Source: an uncultured Prevotella sp.
GTDB taxonomy: Bacteria; Bacteroidota; Bacteroidia; Bacteroidales; Bacteroidaceae
Direction of reading: 5' to 3'
Length of the DNA stretch: 64,000 bases
Assembly: GCA_900319905.1 (NCBI GenBank)
Contig: ONQB01000008.1
Location: 42,436-106,435, forward strand
The first letter of the stretch is position 1, and each line of letters opens with the position of its first letter. The notes under the pieces were generated by a model that saw nothing but the letters and a program-made list of their open reading frames with translations, did no database searches and was not told where the DNA came from. This document shows, in pieces, positions 25,756 to 36,100 of the stretch. The position numbers and the translations under genes were made by a program.

Positions 25756-28221
25756 TCACTTGACGATAAACTTCTTACCATTCATGATATACACACCCTT
25801 GACAGGACGGACCACGCGGCGACCGTTGAGGTCATAGATCTTTCCGTTGGCGATGGTCTCTGCCTTGATGGTATCAATACCAGTGATGATTGCCTGGTAT
25901 GCGGCGGGATCCATGAAGGTAAGGCTGATGACATAGCGCTTCACGGCACCGTCAGTACCAGTCTTGTCGAAACATACGGTAGCAGGGATGTTGAAGGTCT
26001 CGGCAATCTCAGCGTTGCAGTAAGTAGTGATGTTGGCGCTGTCGCCATCAGCTGCGAAGTTGATACCGATGTTGCCACCCTCTGTCTGTGCATATCCATT
26101 GTTGTCGAAGGTAATGCCATTACCAACGGGATCAACAGCATCAGTGTAGGTTCCGTCCTGCTTCAGACCGCGGAATGTGCCAGAGGTCAGCAGTTCGTCA
26201 ACAGAGCCATAGCCCAGTGCATTGGCAACGGTCTTAAGACCAACCTTGACAGTAGCGTCATCGAAACTGACGGGAAGCTTGACAGACATGCTGCCCACCT
26301 CGGAAATCTGAGCAAGGGTCTGCACAATCTGGAAGTTGACATTGACCGTCAGCATTTTTCCTGTTTCCTCATTGACGAGGAAGTACTGGCCATTGTAGGA
26401 ATCGCCAACCTTCGTGTTGCCTGGGAACTGAATGCAGCGGAAGGTGCCCTTGGTGCCATCGCTGGCATAGACGATACCCCAGACGCAAGACTTAGCACCC
26501 CATGTGCCTCTGTGTCCATCAGCGGTCACCCAGAAGCCCGGGTTAGGTGTGCAAGTGTATGACTTGGTGTAGACGGGTTTGCCCGTTGCGACGAGAGAGT
26601 CCTGCTCGAGTGCATAGAGCACCGGCTCGGTAGTACCGATGAGGTCATTGACCTCTGAGATGTTGACAGAAGCGGTAGTGCCAGTGTTGTTGGCGTCAGA
26701 GAAGTTGTAGCTGTTGTCCAGCAGCTGCTGGATAATCAGGTTGCGTGTAGCCACGCTCTCAAACTTATTCTGGTCTACTTCAGATCCCTTGATGATATAG
26801 AAGTTCACATGGACGCTGTAGTACTTGCTGTCCTTCACGAGATAGAGCACGGTGCGAGCGGTATCGCCGGCAGCGAGTGCATTGGGGTACTGACCAGCAT
26901 GCATGGCTGAATAGTTGTTGGCAGCATCAGGCTCGATGAAGAAGGCTGCGGAGGCACCATAAGAAACGATGGTACCATTCTTGGTCAACCAGTAGCCGCC
27001 ATTGTTGGCTGTGGCGTTGGAAGAGAGACTGCCATTGGCGTCGATAGCCTGAAGGCTGAGGTCGGATGCCGTAGTGCCGAGGGCAGCGGCAATCGTATTG
27101 GTGTTGAGCGTGAATTTCACCGTCGAATAGTCAGTTGTCGGAACCTGTGACAGCTCGATGAGGGTGTCACCGACAGCCGTCATGTCATCGAGTCCATGAT
27201 AAGGAGCTTCAATGATGTTGATGTTGTAACGCACGCGATAAGCCTTGTCTCCATAGACGAGATAGACGTCGGAGTAAACCTTGTTGCCGACCTTGAGCGA
27301 GCCGGGATACTGTCCGATGTTCACCGCCAGAGTGGTATCGGCTGCCGCATAAGTGGGATTCTGCACATAGAACACGTCGGCTTTGTCATAAGGAGCATTG
27401 CCGCAGGCCGCAAGCGTGTCGCCACTGGCATCGAGTGCACGGCGCACCCATCCGTCATTGGTCTTGATCTTCACAATACTGTCGGACATCATGCCGTAGG
27501 TGAGGTCGAGCTTCGGCTGATAGGCCATGCTGCTTGCTACAGAGGCGAAATCAGACTGTGACAGTCCGAGCAACTCTGGAACACCTTTCATGCTGACTTT
27601 GACGGCGTCGGCGTCATAACCTGAGCGCGGATACATCTCATGAGTGATCTCCTGCGAACCGACGATGTTCAACTTGGAAATCAACGGTTGTACTTCAGGA
27701 AGGGTAGGAACATAGACCCTCAGTGTGACATCGAACGTTGCCTGCTTGCCACCATAGTAGAGGGCTACCTTGGTTGAAACGGTGTCAGAGGCGGTGAAAT
27801 GGTTAGGCATCTGACCGACGTAGACGACATACTCGTCTTTGGTCACATTCCAACTGTTGCCCACATACCAGGCAGCGCCATCGTAGGCATGCACCTGACC
27901 GTCTTCGTCCATCCAGAACTCACCGTAGTTGCCGGTGTAGTTGTACTGAGTGGCACCATCCTTGCCGATCAAGGCGAACATCTTGCTGGCATCGTCGGTT
28001 GGTGCTTTGGTAGCCCAATCGTCGAGCGCCTTGGCGAGGGTGGCCGTGTCGGTGCCCAATGTCGTGGCGACATCTGTCAGCTTAAACTTGATTTGGGCTT
28101 GAGAGTAGTCGGTGGTCGGTCCTTGCGTCACTTCCCCCGAGAACTGAGCAAATGCGTTGGTGCCGACAAAGAGCAGCATCATGCAAAGTGCCCACTTGAG
28201 TGTTAGCGTAAACTTTTTCAT
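25756..28221 (-). CDS. Secreted protein with five tandem ~150-residue repeats (DUF4859-like)
   Basis: An 821-residue protein with signal peptide 'MKKFTLTLKWALCMMLLFVG...FAQ'. Five repeats follow, each opening with a 'TTDYS..QIKFKLTDVATTLG' type strand-helix and closing with a 'GQYPG' motif plus two beta strands (for example 'VNIGQYPGSLKVGNKVYSDV'; 'HAGQYPNALAAGDTA'; 'VGQMPNHFTASDTV'). The repeats look like the Bacteroidales DUF4859 family; I could not search to confirm. The tail 'KGVYIMNGKKFIVK' is a secretion-type C-terminus. No enzyme motif is seen. It likely forms one unit with the HExxH gene 113 bases downstream. Confidence 0.75.
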   Translation of the reverse strand: MKKFTLTLKWALCMMLLFVGTNAFAQFSGEVTQGPTTDYSQAQIKFKLTDVATTLGTDTATLAKALDDWATKAPTDDASKMFALIGKDGATQYNYTGNYGEFWMDEDGQVHAYDGAAWYVGNSWNVTKDEYVVYVGQMPNHFTASDTVSTKVALYYGGKQATFDVTLRVYVPTLPEVQPLISKLNIVGSQEITHEMYPRSGYDADAVKVSMKGVPELLGLSQSDFASVASSMAYQPKLDLTYGMMSDSIVKIKTNDGWVRRALDASGDTLAACGNAPYDKADVFYVQNPTYAAADTTLAVNIGQYPGSLKVGNKVYSDVYLVYGDKAYRVRYNINIIEAPYHGLDDMTAVGDTLIELSQVPTTDYSTVKFTLNTNTIAAALGTTASDLSLQAIDANGSLSSNATANNGGYWLTKNGTIVSYGASAAFFIEPDAANNYSAMHAGQYPNALAAGDTARTVLYLVKDSKYYSVHVNFYIIKGSEVDQNKFESVATRNLIIQQLLDNSYNFSDANNTGTTASVNISEVNDLIGTTEPVLYALEQDSLVATGKPVYTKSYTCTPNPGFWVTADGHRGTWGAKSCVWGIVYASDGTKGTFRCIQFPGNTKVGDSYNGQYFLVNEETGKMLTVNVNFQIVQTLAQISEVGSMSVKLPVSFDDATVKVGLKTVANALGYGSVDELLTSGTFRGLKQDGTYTDAVDPVGNGITFDNNGYAQTEGGNIGINFAADGDSANITTYCNAEIAETFNIPATVCFDKTGTDGAVKRYVISLTFMDPAAYQAIITGIDTIKAETIANGKIYDLNGRRVVRPVKGVYIMNGKKFIVK

Positions 28222-28323
28222 TGTACTTAAGTTTTAGTAGATAAACTATCTTTTTGTTCTGTGATTCTATTTAGGTGGGAGCGGTGCTCTCAAAATGTAT
28301 GCTTCATGCTGTTTCAACACTTG

Positions 28324-28331
28324 CAAATATA
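28324..28331 (-). promoter_or_regulatory. -7 box TATATTTG for the two-gene secreted-protein unit
   Basis: Minus-strand TAnnTTTG match about 100 bases upstream of ATG 28221. No TTG at the right -33 spacing. Confidence 0.45.
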
Positions 28332-28815
28332 GGCAAATAAATGACTTGTTAATAGAATTATCGTCTATAATTATCCCTCTTGGACGGAATTGACAGCAAT
28401 TTGGACAATTGTTTTGTTTGTGGCTGGCCATATAAGGAGTACTGGCTCTTTGATTAATACTCTTGGAAGATGCTTGGGTATTCGGAGAGAAGATATCGTG
28501 GCATCGTACTGTAATAACGGAGGTGCACTTGAGAGTTACCATAGAATTGACTTTGCCTAAGTGGAATTGAACGCAGTTGTGCTCTGCACTGGATATTGTC
28601 AATTTCATTCATGTGTAATTAACATTGTGGAGGCCATCTTTTTAAACGAGGTCGTCCATGACTCCAAATAACGCTATTTTCGACCACTCTGGCAACTTGT
28701 TGGTTGTCAGATAGTTGCGTTGCCTGGAGATTAAAATCAATGAAATTGTTCTCTAAAAGTGCTGATAAATAGTCGGAGTTACGCCGTAATCGCACTGACA
28801 TTTCGGCGTAACGCC

Positions 28816-28903
28816 GTCTTCGTTTCGGCGAAATGGCGTCTTCGTTTCGGCGAAACTCCGACTTCGTTTCGGCGAAATGGCGACGCGCTCTCGGTTTGGG
28901 GGA
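28816..28903 (+). repeat. Tandem 22-bp repeats with a TTTCGGCGAAA palindrome
   Basis: Three close units (starts 28816, 28838, 28860) plus a diverged fourth at 28882; upstream sequence from about 28772 is a weaker continuation. The core CTTCGTTTCGGCGAAATGG contains the palindrome TTTCGGCGAAA. Confidence 0.85.
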
Positions 28904-29064
28904 AATTTCTTTACGATATTAGACAATTTCCTTCTCAAAATGACGCTTTTCCCATATCAACGCTTTGTAAACTTATTTCTGAATATATTAATGACTATGA
29001 ATAAATGTTATCACCTTTTCAAGGTAATGATTTTTCTCAGGGTGATAGTTTGGGAGCATACACA

Positions 29065-29111
29065 AAAAAAGACAGCGCAGTCACCGGTAGGTGTAACTGC
29101 GCTGTCTTTTT
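29065..29111 (-). terminator. Terminator of the FAS1-SusCD operon
   Basis: A strong stem (AAAAAGACAGCGCAGT with its complement, plus inner CACC/GGTG) with T-runs on both sides. It lies 16 bases after the HExxH protein stop. Confidence 0.9.
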
Positions 29112-29126
29112 CGTAGTACAAGTCGT

Positions 29127-30767
29127 TTAGTCTATCTTATAGAGATATGGCAGCTGATCGTCTGTAGATTCCTTCTCATCCCATGGACACTGACGGTAGA
29201 CCATGGGCGAGCCTTGGACGACGACTAACAGCCGGCGCACCCCAGAGGGCACGGTGAAGGAAAGCTCTGATTCCTGGTTGGCGGCATTGACGAAGCGCGA
29301 CGGGCCATAGACGCGGGAACCGTCGTTCATGTAAGCCACGAATCCATATGCCCAACCTTCATTGCCGGCAAGGTCGGTGGTGTTGAAATGATTGACCGTG
29401 GCCACGGTTTTGCCATCACCGTCTACCTGCTTGCCGGGGTCGGTGCTTACAAGCGGCGAACCGACAGGAAGGCCTTTGAAATGGAACGTGACAGGTGAGC
29501 CGGCCTTGAAGTTGTTGACCTTAATCACATTGAAGCCGGTTGGTTGGGGGCAGGAGCTATAAGCGACGCAGTGCCAGCCCGCGGTGGTGTCACATGTTGC
29601 CACCGTGTAGCGGTCAATGGTAGAGGCGCCTACATAAGCTCGGATACGGTTGTAGTCGAAAGTTGCCGTCTTGCGCGCATAGTCGAATAGAACCGTACGC
29701 AGCGAGTCGTAATTGTTGCCCAGATAGATACGCATGAAGGCCTGGTTGGCATCCTCTGGATAGACACTCTTGTTCCATATCTGTCCCAGGGCATCGTTGC
29801 CATAATACTGCAACCAATAGTACTGCTCGAAGTAGGAGGCGTAGCGCTGCCATTCATGTTCGAAATGACGATGGCAGTTGGCCAGCCAAACGGAGAAGTT
29901 GTAGGACGTGATGGCCTCGGAGGGATAGTCTTGGAACGACTGGAACTGTGCGCATTGCTCCCAGAAGCCACAGCCTCCGTTGGACTTGGGATAGCCGTAA
30001 CGGAAGTTGGAATGGAAGTTGTCGCTACCTCCGTTGAGGATTCGGTCGCAATAGCCCTGATACTGGAAGCAGTGACCAATCTCATGACCGATGGTAGAGC
30101 CCACGGGATGGCAGGTAGAAGGATTGACCCACAGGGTGCCAATCACATTGTCAAAACCGGAGCCCACTGCCAGCCAGTCGGTCTGATAGAGCAGATAGAT
30201 GCCCATCTTGTAATGGTCGAGCTGGCTTCGTCCGCCTCCGGTGGTCACCATCTTCAAAGAGTCGACATTGCGCGTGTAGAACATCTCAGCCTTGCGAAGC
30301 AGATCGTCTACGTCGACGCGCAAGTTGGCGCTGACGCTGGGACTGTTGGGGTTGTCGCCAAACTTCGAATCCCAATAGACGACAAAGTGCTCCGACTCCT
30401 TGCTATGCTTGAAGCACCAGCGGGAGTTGGGATTCATGTAGTCATTGTTGTAGTTGTTGTCTGAGACGTTGGTCTTCCACAGGATGCGACTGGGATCCCC
30501 TATGACCAGTGAGCAGGAGTCGGAAGAGAACATGCCCGTCAGTCGATAGTCCTGATAGCCCCGGCTGTAACGGGACGAGTAGCGGCGAAGAACAGGCAGG
30601 GTCGTACCGCGCCCCAGCAACTCAACCGAATCGAGTCCTTCCATAGAAAAGAGGAACCGATTGTCCTTAAACCGATTCTGATATTTCACCCAAAGAGAAT
30701 CCTGGGCGAAGGCCGTCATGGCAATAAATGCCATGAAGACGGTAAGTAAGAGTGGTTTGCGAATCAT
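29127..30767 (-). CDS. Secreted DUF6055-like HExxH protein (putative zinc peptidase)
   Basis: A 546-residue secreted protein with signal peptide 'MIRKPLLLTVFMAFIAMTAFAQ'. The core includes 'MGIYLLYQTDWLAVGSGFDN', 'TIGHEIGHCFQYQGYC' (HEIGH at about 228-232) and, about 30 residues on, 'GFWEQCAQFQSF'. HExxH followed by an acidic residue suggests a gluzincin-like zinc site. It resembles DUF6055 proteins; activity is inferred. The C-terminal 150 residues are beta-rich. An alternative ATG at 30806 abuts the previous stop (TAG-ATG) but would put 13 charged residues before the signal peptide. Last gene of the operon. Confidence 0.75.
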   Translation of the reverse strand: MIRKPLLLTVFMAFIAMTAFAQDSLWVKYQNRFKDNRFLFSMEGLDSVELLGRGTTLPVLRRYSSRYSRGYQDYRLTGMFSSDSCSLVIGDPSRILWKTNVSDNNYNNDYMNPNSRWCFKHSKESEHFVVYWDSKFGDNPNSPSVSANLRVDVDDLLRKAEMFYTRNVDSLKMVTTGGGRSQLDHYKMGIYLLYQTDWLAVGSGFDNVIGTLWVNPSTCHPVGSTIGHEIGHCFQYQGYCDRILNGGSDNFHSNFRYGYPKSNGGCGFWEQCAQFQSFQDYPSEAITSYNFSVWLANCHRHFEHEWQRYASYFEQYYWLQYYGNDALGQIWNKSVYPEDANQAFMRIYLGNNYDSLRTVLFDYARKTATFDYNRIRAYVGASTIDRYTVATCDTTAGWHCVAYSSCPQPTGFNVIKVNNFKAGSPVTFHFKGLPVGSPLVSTDPGKQVDGDGKTVATVNHFNTTDLAGNEGWAYGFVAYMNDGSRVYGPSRFVNAANQESELSFTVPSGVRRLLVVVQGSPMVYRQCPWDEKESTDDQLPYLYKID

Positions 30768-30806
30768 AGAATGTATGCTGTTTATTTCACGATGTCTTCT
30801 TTTCAT

Positions 30807-31250
30807 CTATTTGATGATGAGTTTCTGGCCATTGACGATGTAGATGCCCTTGGGCAGGGCAGGTATGTGCTTCAGGCCCGTACCTATCAATTTGCCACTA
30901 ATGGAATAGACCGTGAAGGTAGTGGCATGGTCATTGTCATTGTGGATGGTCTTGATGCCTGTTGGCAAGGCAATCTTGGTGGCATGGAACTTGATTTCCT
31001 TGATACGGGAGAAGAGGATGGACCGGTGGGGACTGACCAGTTGCAGGCGCTTCTCAGAAGGGTAGATCATAGGGCCGTGTTCGTCCGACTGATACTCAGG
31101 CAGCACTGTCTCAATGGGAGAGCCCGTCTTGGTGACCACCGTGATGGCGATGCGGCCTACCGAGTCGGTGGCTTCCGTGGTGGCTTGTGTTTGCGCAGAG
31201 CAATTTGCGGCAAACAACAGAGAAATCATTATTGTTGATAATCGCATCAT
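30807..31250 (-). CDS. Small secreted protein with 'GIYIVNGQK' C-terminal tail
   Basis: A 147-residue protein with a signal peptide ('MRLSTIMISLLFAANCSAQ'). The middle resembles the short beta-rich modules often found before the tail ('GRIAITVVTKTGSPIETVLP', 'ILFSRIKEIKF'). It ends 'ALPKGIYIVNGQKLIIK', the tail shared with other secreted proteins here. No function recognised. It sits between SusD and the HExxH gene, with 24 bases on the SusD side. Confidence 0.8.
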   Translation of the reverse strand: MMRLSTIMISLLFAANCSAQTQATTEATDSVGRIAITVVTKTGSPIETVLPEYQSDEHGPMIYPSEKRLQLVSPHRSILFSRIKEIKFHATKIALPTGIKTIHNDNDHATTFTVYSISGKLIGTGLKHIPALPKGIYIVNGQKLIIK

Positions 31251-31274
31251 AATTGTATTGATCTTATTGCTATA

Positions 31275-33095
31275 TTAAAATCCGATTTTACCATTGTGGC
31301 TATAATGGAGATACCAGTTGGCAGGCTGCATGAGGTCTACAGAAATGAGCGCCCGCATCTCGGCCGCCTTGTCAGCACCGCGTCGGTTGTACACTCTATT
31401 GGCGAGATAAGATGGATCGTTACGGCGCAGAGCCACGCGCATGAGGTCGTAGAAGCGCTGTCCTTCGAACGCAAATTCCAAGGCATCCTCGTCGATGATG
31501 AGGTCTTCAACTTTTTCTATCTCATAATTGAGTGTGTCGGCAGCCGCCATGGTTGCCGGAGCTGCGGGGTAGAGGTAATGGTTGTTGAGCTCTGTCCAAC
31601 CGCTGCCATGCGAATGGATGCCGATAGTATTCTCATTGGCGCGTTGCATGGTGGTGCGCAGGATATATCGGCTGGAAGGAAAATCAAATCTTTCCAACCA
31701 AGCCTTGTCGTTGGGATAATAAGGCATGATGCTGTCACGCAGCACATCATTATTGATGCCAGTCTTCAGAATCTGGAAGGCGAAGCGTGGGAAACCGGCC
31801 CGGTTCAGCGCCTCGGCCATGTGCAGGTAGACCATCGTGCGGCGGTAGAGGTAAACAGAGCCCAAATGATATTTTGACATTAAAATTACACTTTCCCTTC
31901 CCTGGTCACTAAAGACTACGTGCTTCTGGTAAACGCCCGAGAAACGGAGGTCACCCGTCCGGTTGTCATCCAGGCCTTTGGGAGCATAGACAACGTTGCC
32001 GCTGGAAGTCAGCTGACAATAATCCTGCGCAGCAGAGAGGTCGGATATAGCCTGAGAGGGAATGATGGATGCCTTATAGTTGTTGGTATTATCAGCATTG
32101 TAAAGCGATTGGAGATGGCAGTAGCCGGCGCTTGCCGCATTTGTCTCACTGGGAATCATCGTCATGGTTTCACCTGTAGCACTATAGTTATAAGCTGTAG
32201 CACCAAAACAGGTACTTGACCACTGATGGTAGGAAGACACCCACATCGAGCCGCTGACCTCCATCCATTTGTCGCTGTTGTCGCTGATGGGATATTCGCT
32301 GTTGGAGCCATTGCGCGTGCTGATATATTTGTAGTAGCATAGCGCAGCGTCACGATAGTGCCCGCCCCAAAGATTCAGCTCGCCTTCGAGGAAATAGATA
32401 GGGATGAAGAAGAGACGTGAGTCGTAACCGCCTACCGAACCATAGTTGGGCGATTCCACTTGTTCCAATCCTTTGAGGTCGTCGAGGAAATAGTCACAGA
32501 TTTCCTGAATGCCCTTGCGCGGATAGTCTTGGCGAAGTGACTCTGTGCGGTTGTCAATATAATCGGTTACGAAAGGCACGCTGCCGTAGTTGAGTGCCAG
32601 TTGCAGATAGGCCCAGGCACGAAACGACTTCATGGCTGCATACTCCTTGAGGAAAATGCGCTCGTTCCGGCTGTTGCGCATGGCAGTATCGGCATGCGCA
32701 ATGAAGTAATTGCAGTTGTTGATGACGGCATAGTACTCGGCCGGCGAGTTGTAGGCATTGCTGTCGTTGATATTGAAGAGTGCAAGGTTGCGTATGTCAG
32801 CGGACGTATTGGTGTTGACGTCCACGAGGTCGCCCCGCATCTCGCCCAGGAGTACCGTGCGGTCGGCCAGTTGCTGCATCTTGCTGACAACACCGATTAC
32901 GCTGTACAACGTGTCATCGGCATTTTCAAGATGATCTTTGTCAGAAAAGATGACGCGGTCGGAATCCTGATCAAGAAAGTCGGAGCACGAAGACAGCGAC
33001 AGGGCGAGACAGGAGAGCAGCATCAATCCCAATCCATAGCTCATCAGTCGGCAGAGGCCGGACTGACGGAAATATCTGTTAGTGTTCGTATCCAT
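31275..33095 (-). CDS. SusD/RagB family surface lipoprotein (second pair)
   Basis: A 606-residue SusD-like lipoprotein. The lipobox is 'LSLSSC' with Cys37 followed by Ser-Asp-Phe, and 'CSDFLDQDSD' is the usual SusD start. TPR-like helices include 'EYAAMKSFRAWAYLQLALNY', and the C-terminus carries 'YEIEKVEDLIIDEDALEFAF' with 'EGQRFYDLMRVALR', a SusD hallmark. It forms the lid over its SusC partner encoded 35 bases upstream. Ligand unknown. Confidence 0.93.
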   Translation of the reverse strand: MDTNTNRYFRQSGLCRLMSYGLGLMLLSCLALSLSSCSDFLDQDSDRVIFSDKDHLENADDTLYSVIGVVSKMQQLADRTVLLGEMRGDLVDVNTNTSADIRNLALFNINDSNAYNSPAEYYAVINNCNYFIAHADTAMRNSRNERIFLKEYAAMKSFRAWAYLQLALNYGSVPFVTDYIDNRTESLRQDYPRKGIQEICDYFLDDLKGLEQVESPNYGSVGGYDSRLFFIPIYFLEGELNLWGGHYRDAALCYYKYISTRNGSNSEYPISDNSDKWMEVSGSMWVSSYHQWSSTCFGATAYNYSATGETMTMIPSETNAASAGYCHLQSLYNADNTNNYKASIIPSQAISDLSAAQDYCQLTSSGNVVYAPKGLDDNRTGDLRFSGVYQKHVVFSDQGRESVILMSKYHLGSVYLYRRTMVYLHMAEALNRAGFPRFAFQILKTGINNDVLRDSIMPYYPNDKAWLERFDFPSSRYILRTTMQRANENTIGIHSHGSGWTELNNHYLYPAAPATMAAADTLNYEIEKVEDLIIDEDALEFAFEGQRFYDLMRVALRRNDPSYLANRVYNRRGADKAAEMRALISVDLMQPANWYLHYSHNGKIGF

Positions 33096-33130
33096 ATGAT
33101 TTCGAATGTATTTGTTATTGTAGGCTTCAA

Positions 33131-36100
33131 CTAGAGGTTAATCTTTACACCAGCCACAAAGCTTCGGCTCTGTGGCAACTGACCGGCATCAATGCCCTGA
33201 CCAATCACGGAGGAGGTGACGGCGAACTCAGGATCGGATCCTAAGTATTTGGTCAGCGTGAAGACGTTGTTGGCTTGTACCCAGAACTCCATGCCCTGCA
33301 AATAAGAGGTGTGGACGGGCAACGTATAGCTAAGGGTGACAGTCTTCAAGCGGAAGTAGCTGCCATCTTCAATCCATCGGTCGGAGAAGCGACTGTTGCC
33401 CATGGGGTCTTGGAAGCTCACGCGCGGCATGGATGTCTGGTCACCCTCGCTCTGCCAGCGTTGCAACATGGCCGTGGTCTGGTTGATGAAGCGGCTGCCG
33501 CTTTCAAGCTGCTGGCGCTGGTAGTTGAACACGTCGTTGCCAAGACAATAGTTGAAGTTTGCGTCCAGCCGGAAGCGCTTGTAGCTCAGCGAGGTGAAGA
33601 CATTGCCATAAGCCTTAGGATTAGGATCGCCGATGAAGGTACGGTCGGCATCGGTAATCTGGTGGTCACCATTAAGGTCGACGAAGTGCATGTCACCAGC
33701 TGAGAAGTAGTTATGGTCTATGCCGTTGGCACCTACGATGTAGAGCCCCGCCTTCTTTGCCTCAGCGGTTGTGGCGAAGACACCTTCCGTCTTGTAACCA
33801 TAGAAGCGGTTGGCGGCTCCTCCTATCTGACTGCGGATGGTTGCGCCGTAGACGGTGTTGTCAATAGAGTTCTGTCCCTCAGGCAGTGCTGTCAGCTCGT
33901 TCTTATAATGGCCGACGCTTACGCCGAGTTCCCATTGCCAGTCTTTTGTCACGATGGCTTTGCCAGAGAGCGTGACATCGAAGCCTTGGTTCTTCATCTT
34001 ACCGCCGTTGCTCCAGTTGCGCTTCAGGCCTGACAGCCAGCCCAGCGACTGATAGGTCAGGAGGTTGGAGATGTGGCTGTTGAAATAGTTGGCACGGAGG
34101 TTGAGTCTGTTGGACAGGAAGTTCGCCTCGATACCTACATTAAAGCGGCGGGTCGTCTCCCATTGCAGCTCGTTGTTGCCGATATTCTCAAACGACAAGC
34201 CCGAGACATCAGACAGGAACTGCTTGCCTGCGAAATAGCTTCGGGCTGCATAGGGGTCGATGTCGTCATTGCCGGAGACATCATATCCGGCGGAGAGCTT
34301 AAGATAGTTGAGCCATCGTGTGGGCGTGAACCAAGGTTCGTTGCTGACCAGCCATCCAGCCTGCACGCCATAGAACAAGCCCCAAGGAGCAGAGAACGCA
34401 CGGACGGCATCGGCTGCATCGTGACCGAAGCGGGAAGAGGTTTCGGCTGTGAGGTTGAGTTGTGCGTAGTAGCGTTGCAGGTAATTGTAGTTGACCTGTG
34501 CATACCACGCCCAACTGTCCCAACTCTCGTCAGCTCCGGCAGCCTGGGCGTTCTGCAGGGATGAGCTGATGAATGGAGTCTTATCATTACCTGTATTGTA
34601 ACCCAACTGCGTGTTGAGCGAGTAGCTTTCCCAAATAATGCGTGCACCGCCAAATGCCTGCAGGTCGTGGGCACCATAACGGTTGGCCCAGTCGAGCCGG
34701 AGGTCGCTGAACACGGAGTTTTGCTTGGATGCCAACGAGCGTACTTCATTTTCCCTATTGACGCCCAGCGCCGAGACGTAATAGCTTGGCACGCCATTGA
34801 GAGGAATGTAGTACTTCTCATTGGTATTCACAAGGTTGTAAGCGAAATGCTCGCTCAGCGTCAGGTGGCTGTTGAACTTATACTTTGGAGTGACCGACAG
34901 CGAGACCATTGAGTTTTGGAAATGGTTTTTGTTATTTCCATCACCATAGATATTGATGGCAACGGGGTTGGCCAGCTTATAGTTGTATTTGTCATACAGG
35001 GCCAAAGCCTCGTCAAGGTAGGTCTCATCATTGATGTCGATGAAACTGTTGGAGAGCACACCCTCGGAGTATGCGTAAGGGCTCAGCATAGGGCTCTTGG
35101 CGTAAGCGAGGAACGAAGGCGATGATGGTGTACCCTCGGTATAGTTGAGCGGGGCGCCGTCGTTGCGCAGGTTGCGTCTCTGATTGTCAAAGGAGGCGTC
35201 GAAGCGCAAAGAGAAAGCAGTGGAAAGCGCAATGTCGGTATTGAACCGGATGTTCAGACGGTTCATGCCGTTATACTTCAGCGTGCTCTGCTGGTTGACG
35301 TAACCCAAAGAGAGGTTGTAGTTGGCCACATCGTCGCCACCTTCCACATTCACTGAATAGTTCTGTGTGAAGGCTGTACGGTAAACCAAGTCCTTCCAGT
35401 CGGTATTGTTGTGATACTGTGGATAGTAGTAATAAGTAGGATCCTCATTAAGGAACTTAAAGTCGGTGATGGACGTGTTGGTTGTGCCCAGCAAGTCGGA
35501 CGCGTAGCTCTTAAACTGTGACGCATTCATCATGTCGATGAACTTCGGTTCCAAGGTCACGCCCCCGGATAGGCTGGCTGTGATGCGCGTTGCCATCGAG
35601 TGGTTGCGGCGGGTCTCAATGAGCAGTACGCCGTTGGCACCCTTGCTGCCATAGAGAGCCGTGCCATTGCGAAGCAACGTCACTTTCTCGATGTCAGTCA
35701 CCGAGATGTTACTGAGAATGTCATTGTAGAATCCCGAGTGGAGCATCCCGCGTCCATATTGCTGGTCATAGATCACGCCATCTACAACAACCAGCGGCTG
35801 CGCATTGGTATTGAGCGAACTCAGGCCATTAGCCAGCATGATGCCTCCCAGCCCGGGCGTGCCATTGCGCAAGGTGGTGTGCATCTCTGCGCCAAGCTTC
35901 TTCTGTATTTCACTCTCTATGGAAACATCGTTGGAGTATTTGAAATTCTGTGCTGACGTTGTAGAGGTGAGGTTTACACCATCGTCATATTCACTGCTGA
36001 AACCAGTGGGGTAGAGGACAGCCGTTGGTTGCTCCTCTGCCTTACGAAGTCCCATCAGTGTGACATTCATCTCCGGTGACTTCAGCTGCAACATATTGGC

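Larger units (their letters stand above)
28222..29064. other. Long intergenic region between the two secreted-protein units
   Basis: 843 bases with no convincing gene. It holds the -7 box for the downstream unit (28324-28331), A/T-rich DNA, and a 22-bp tandem array at 28816-28903. Open frames here lack recognisable features. Confidence 0.7.

Noticed and set aside
28267-28608. 113-codon minus-strand open frame in the long gap
   Set aside because: Composition is not protein-like, no signal or domain, and it overlaps the promoter of the downstream unit.
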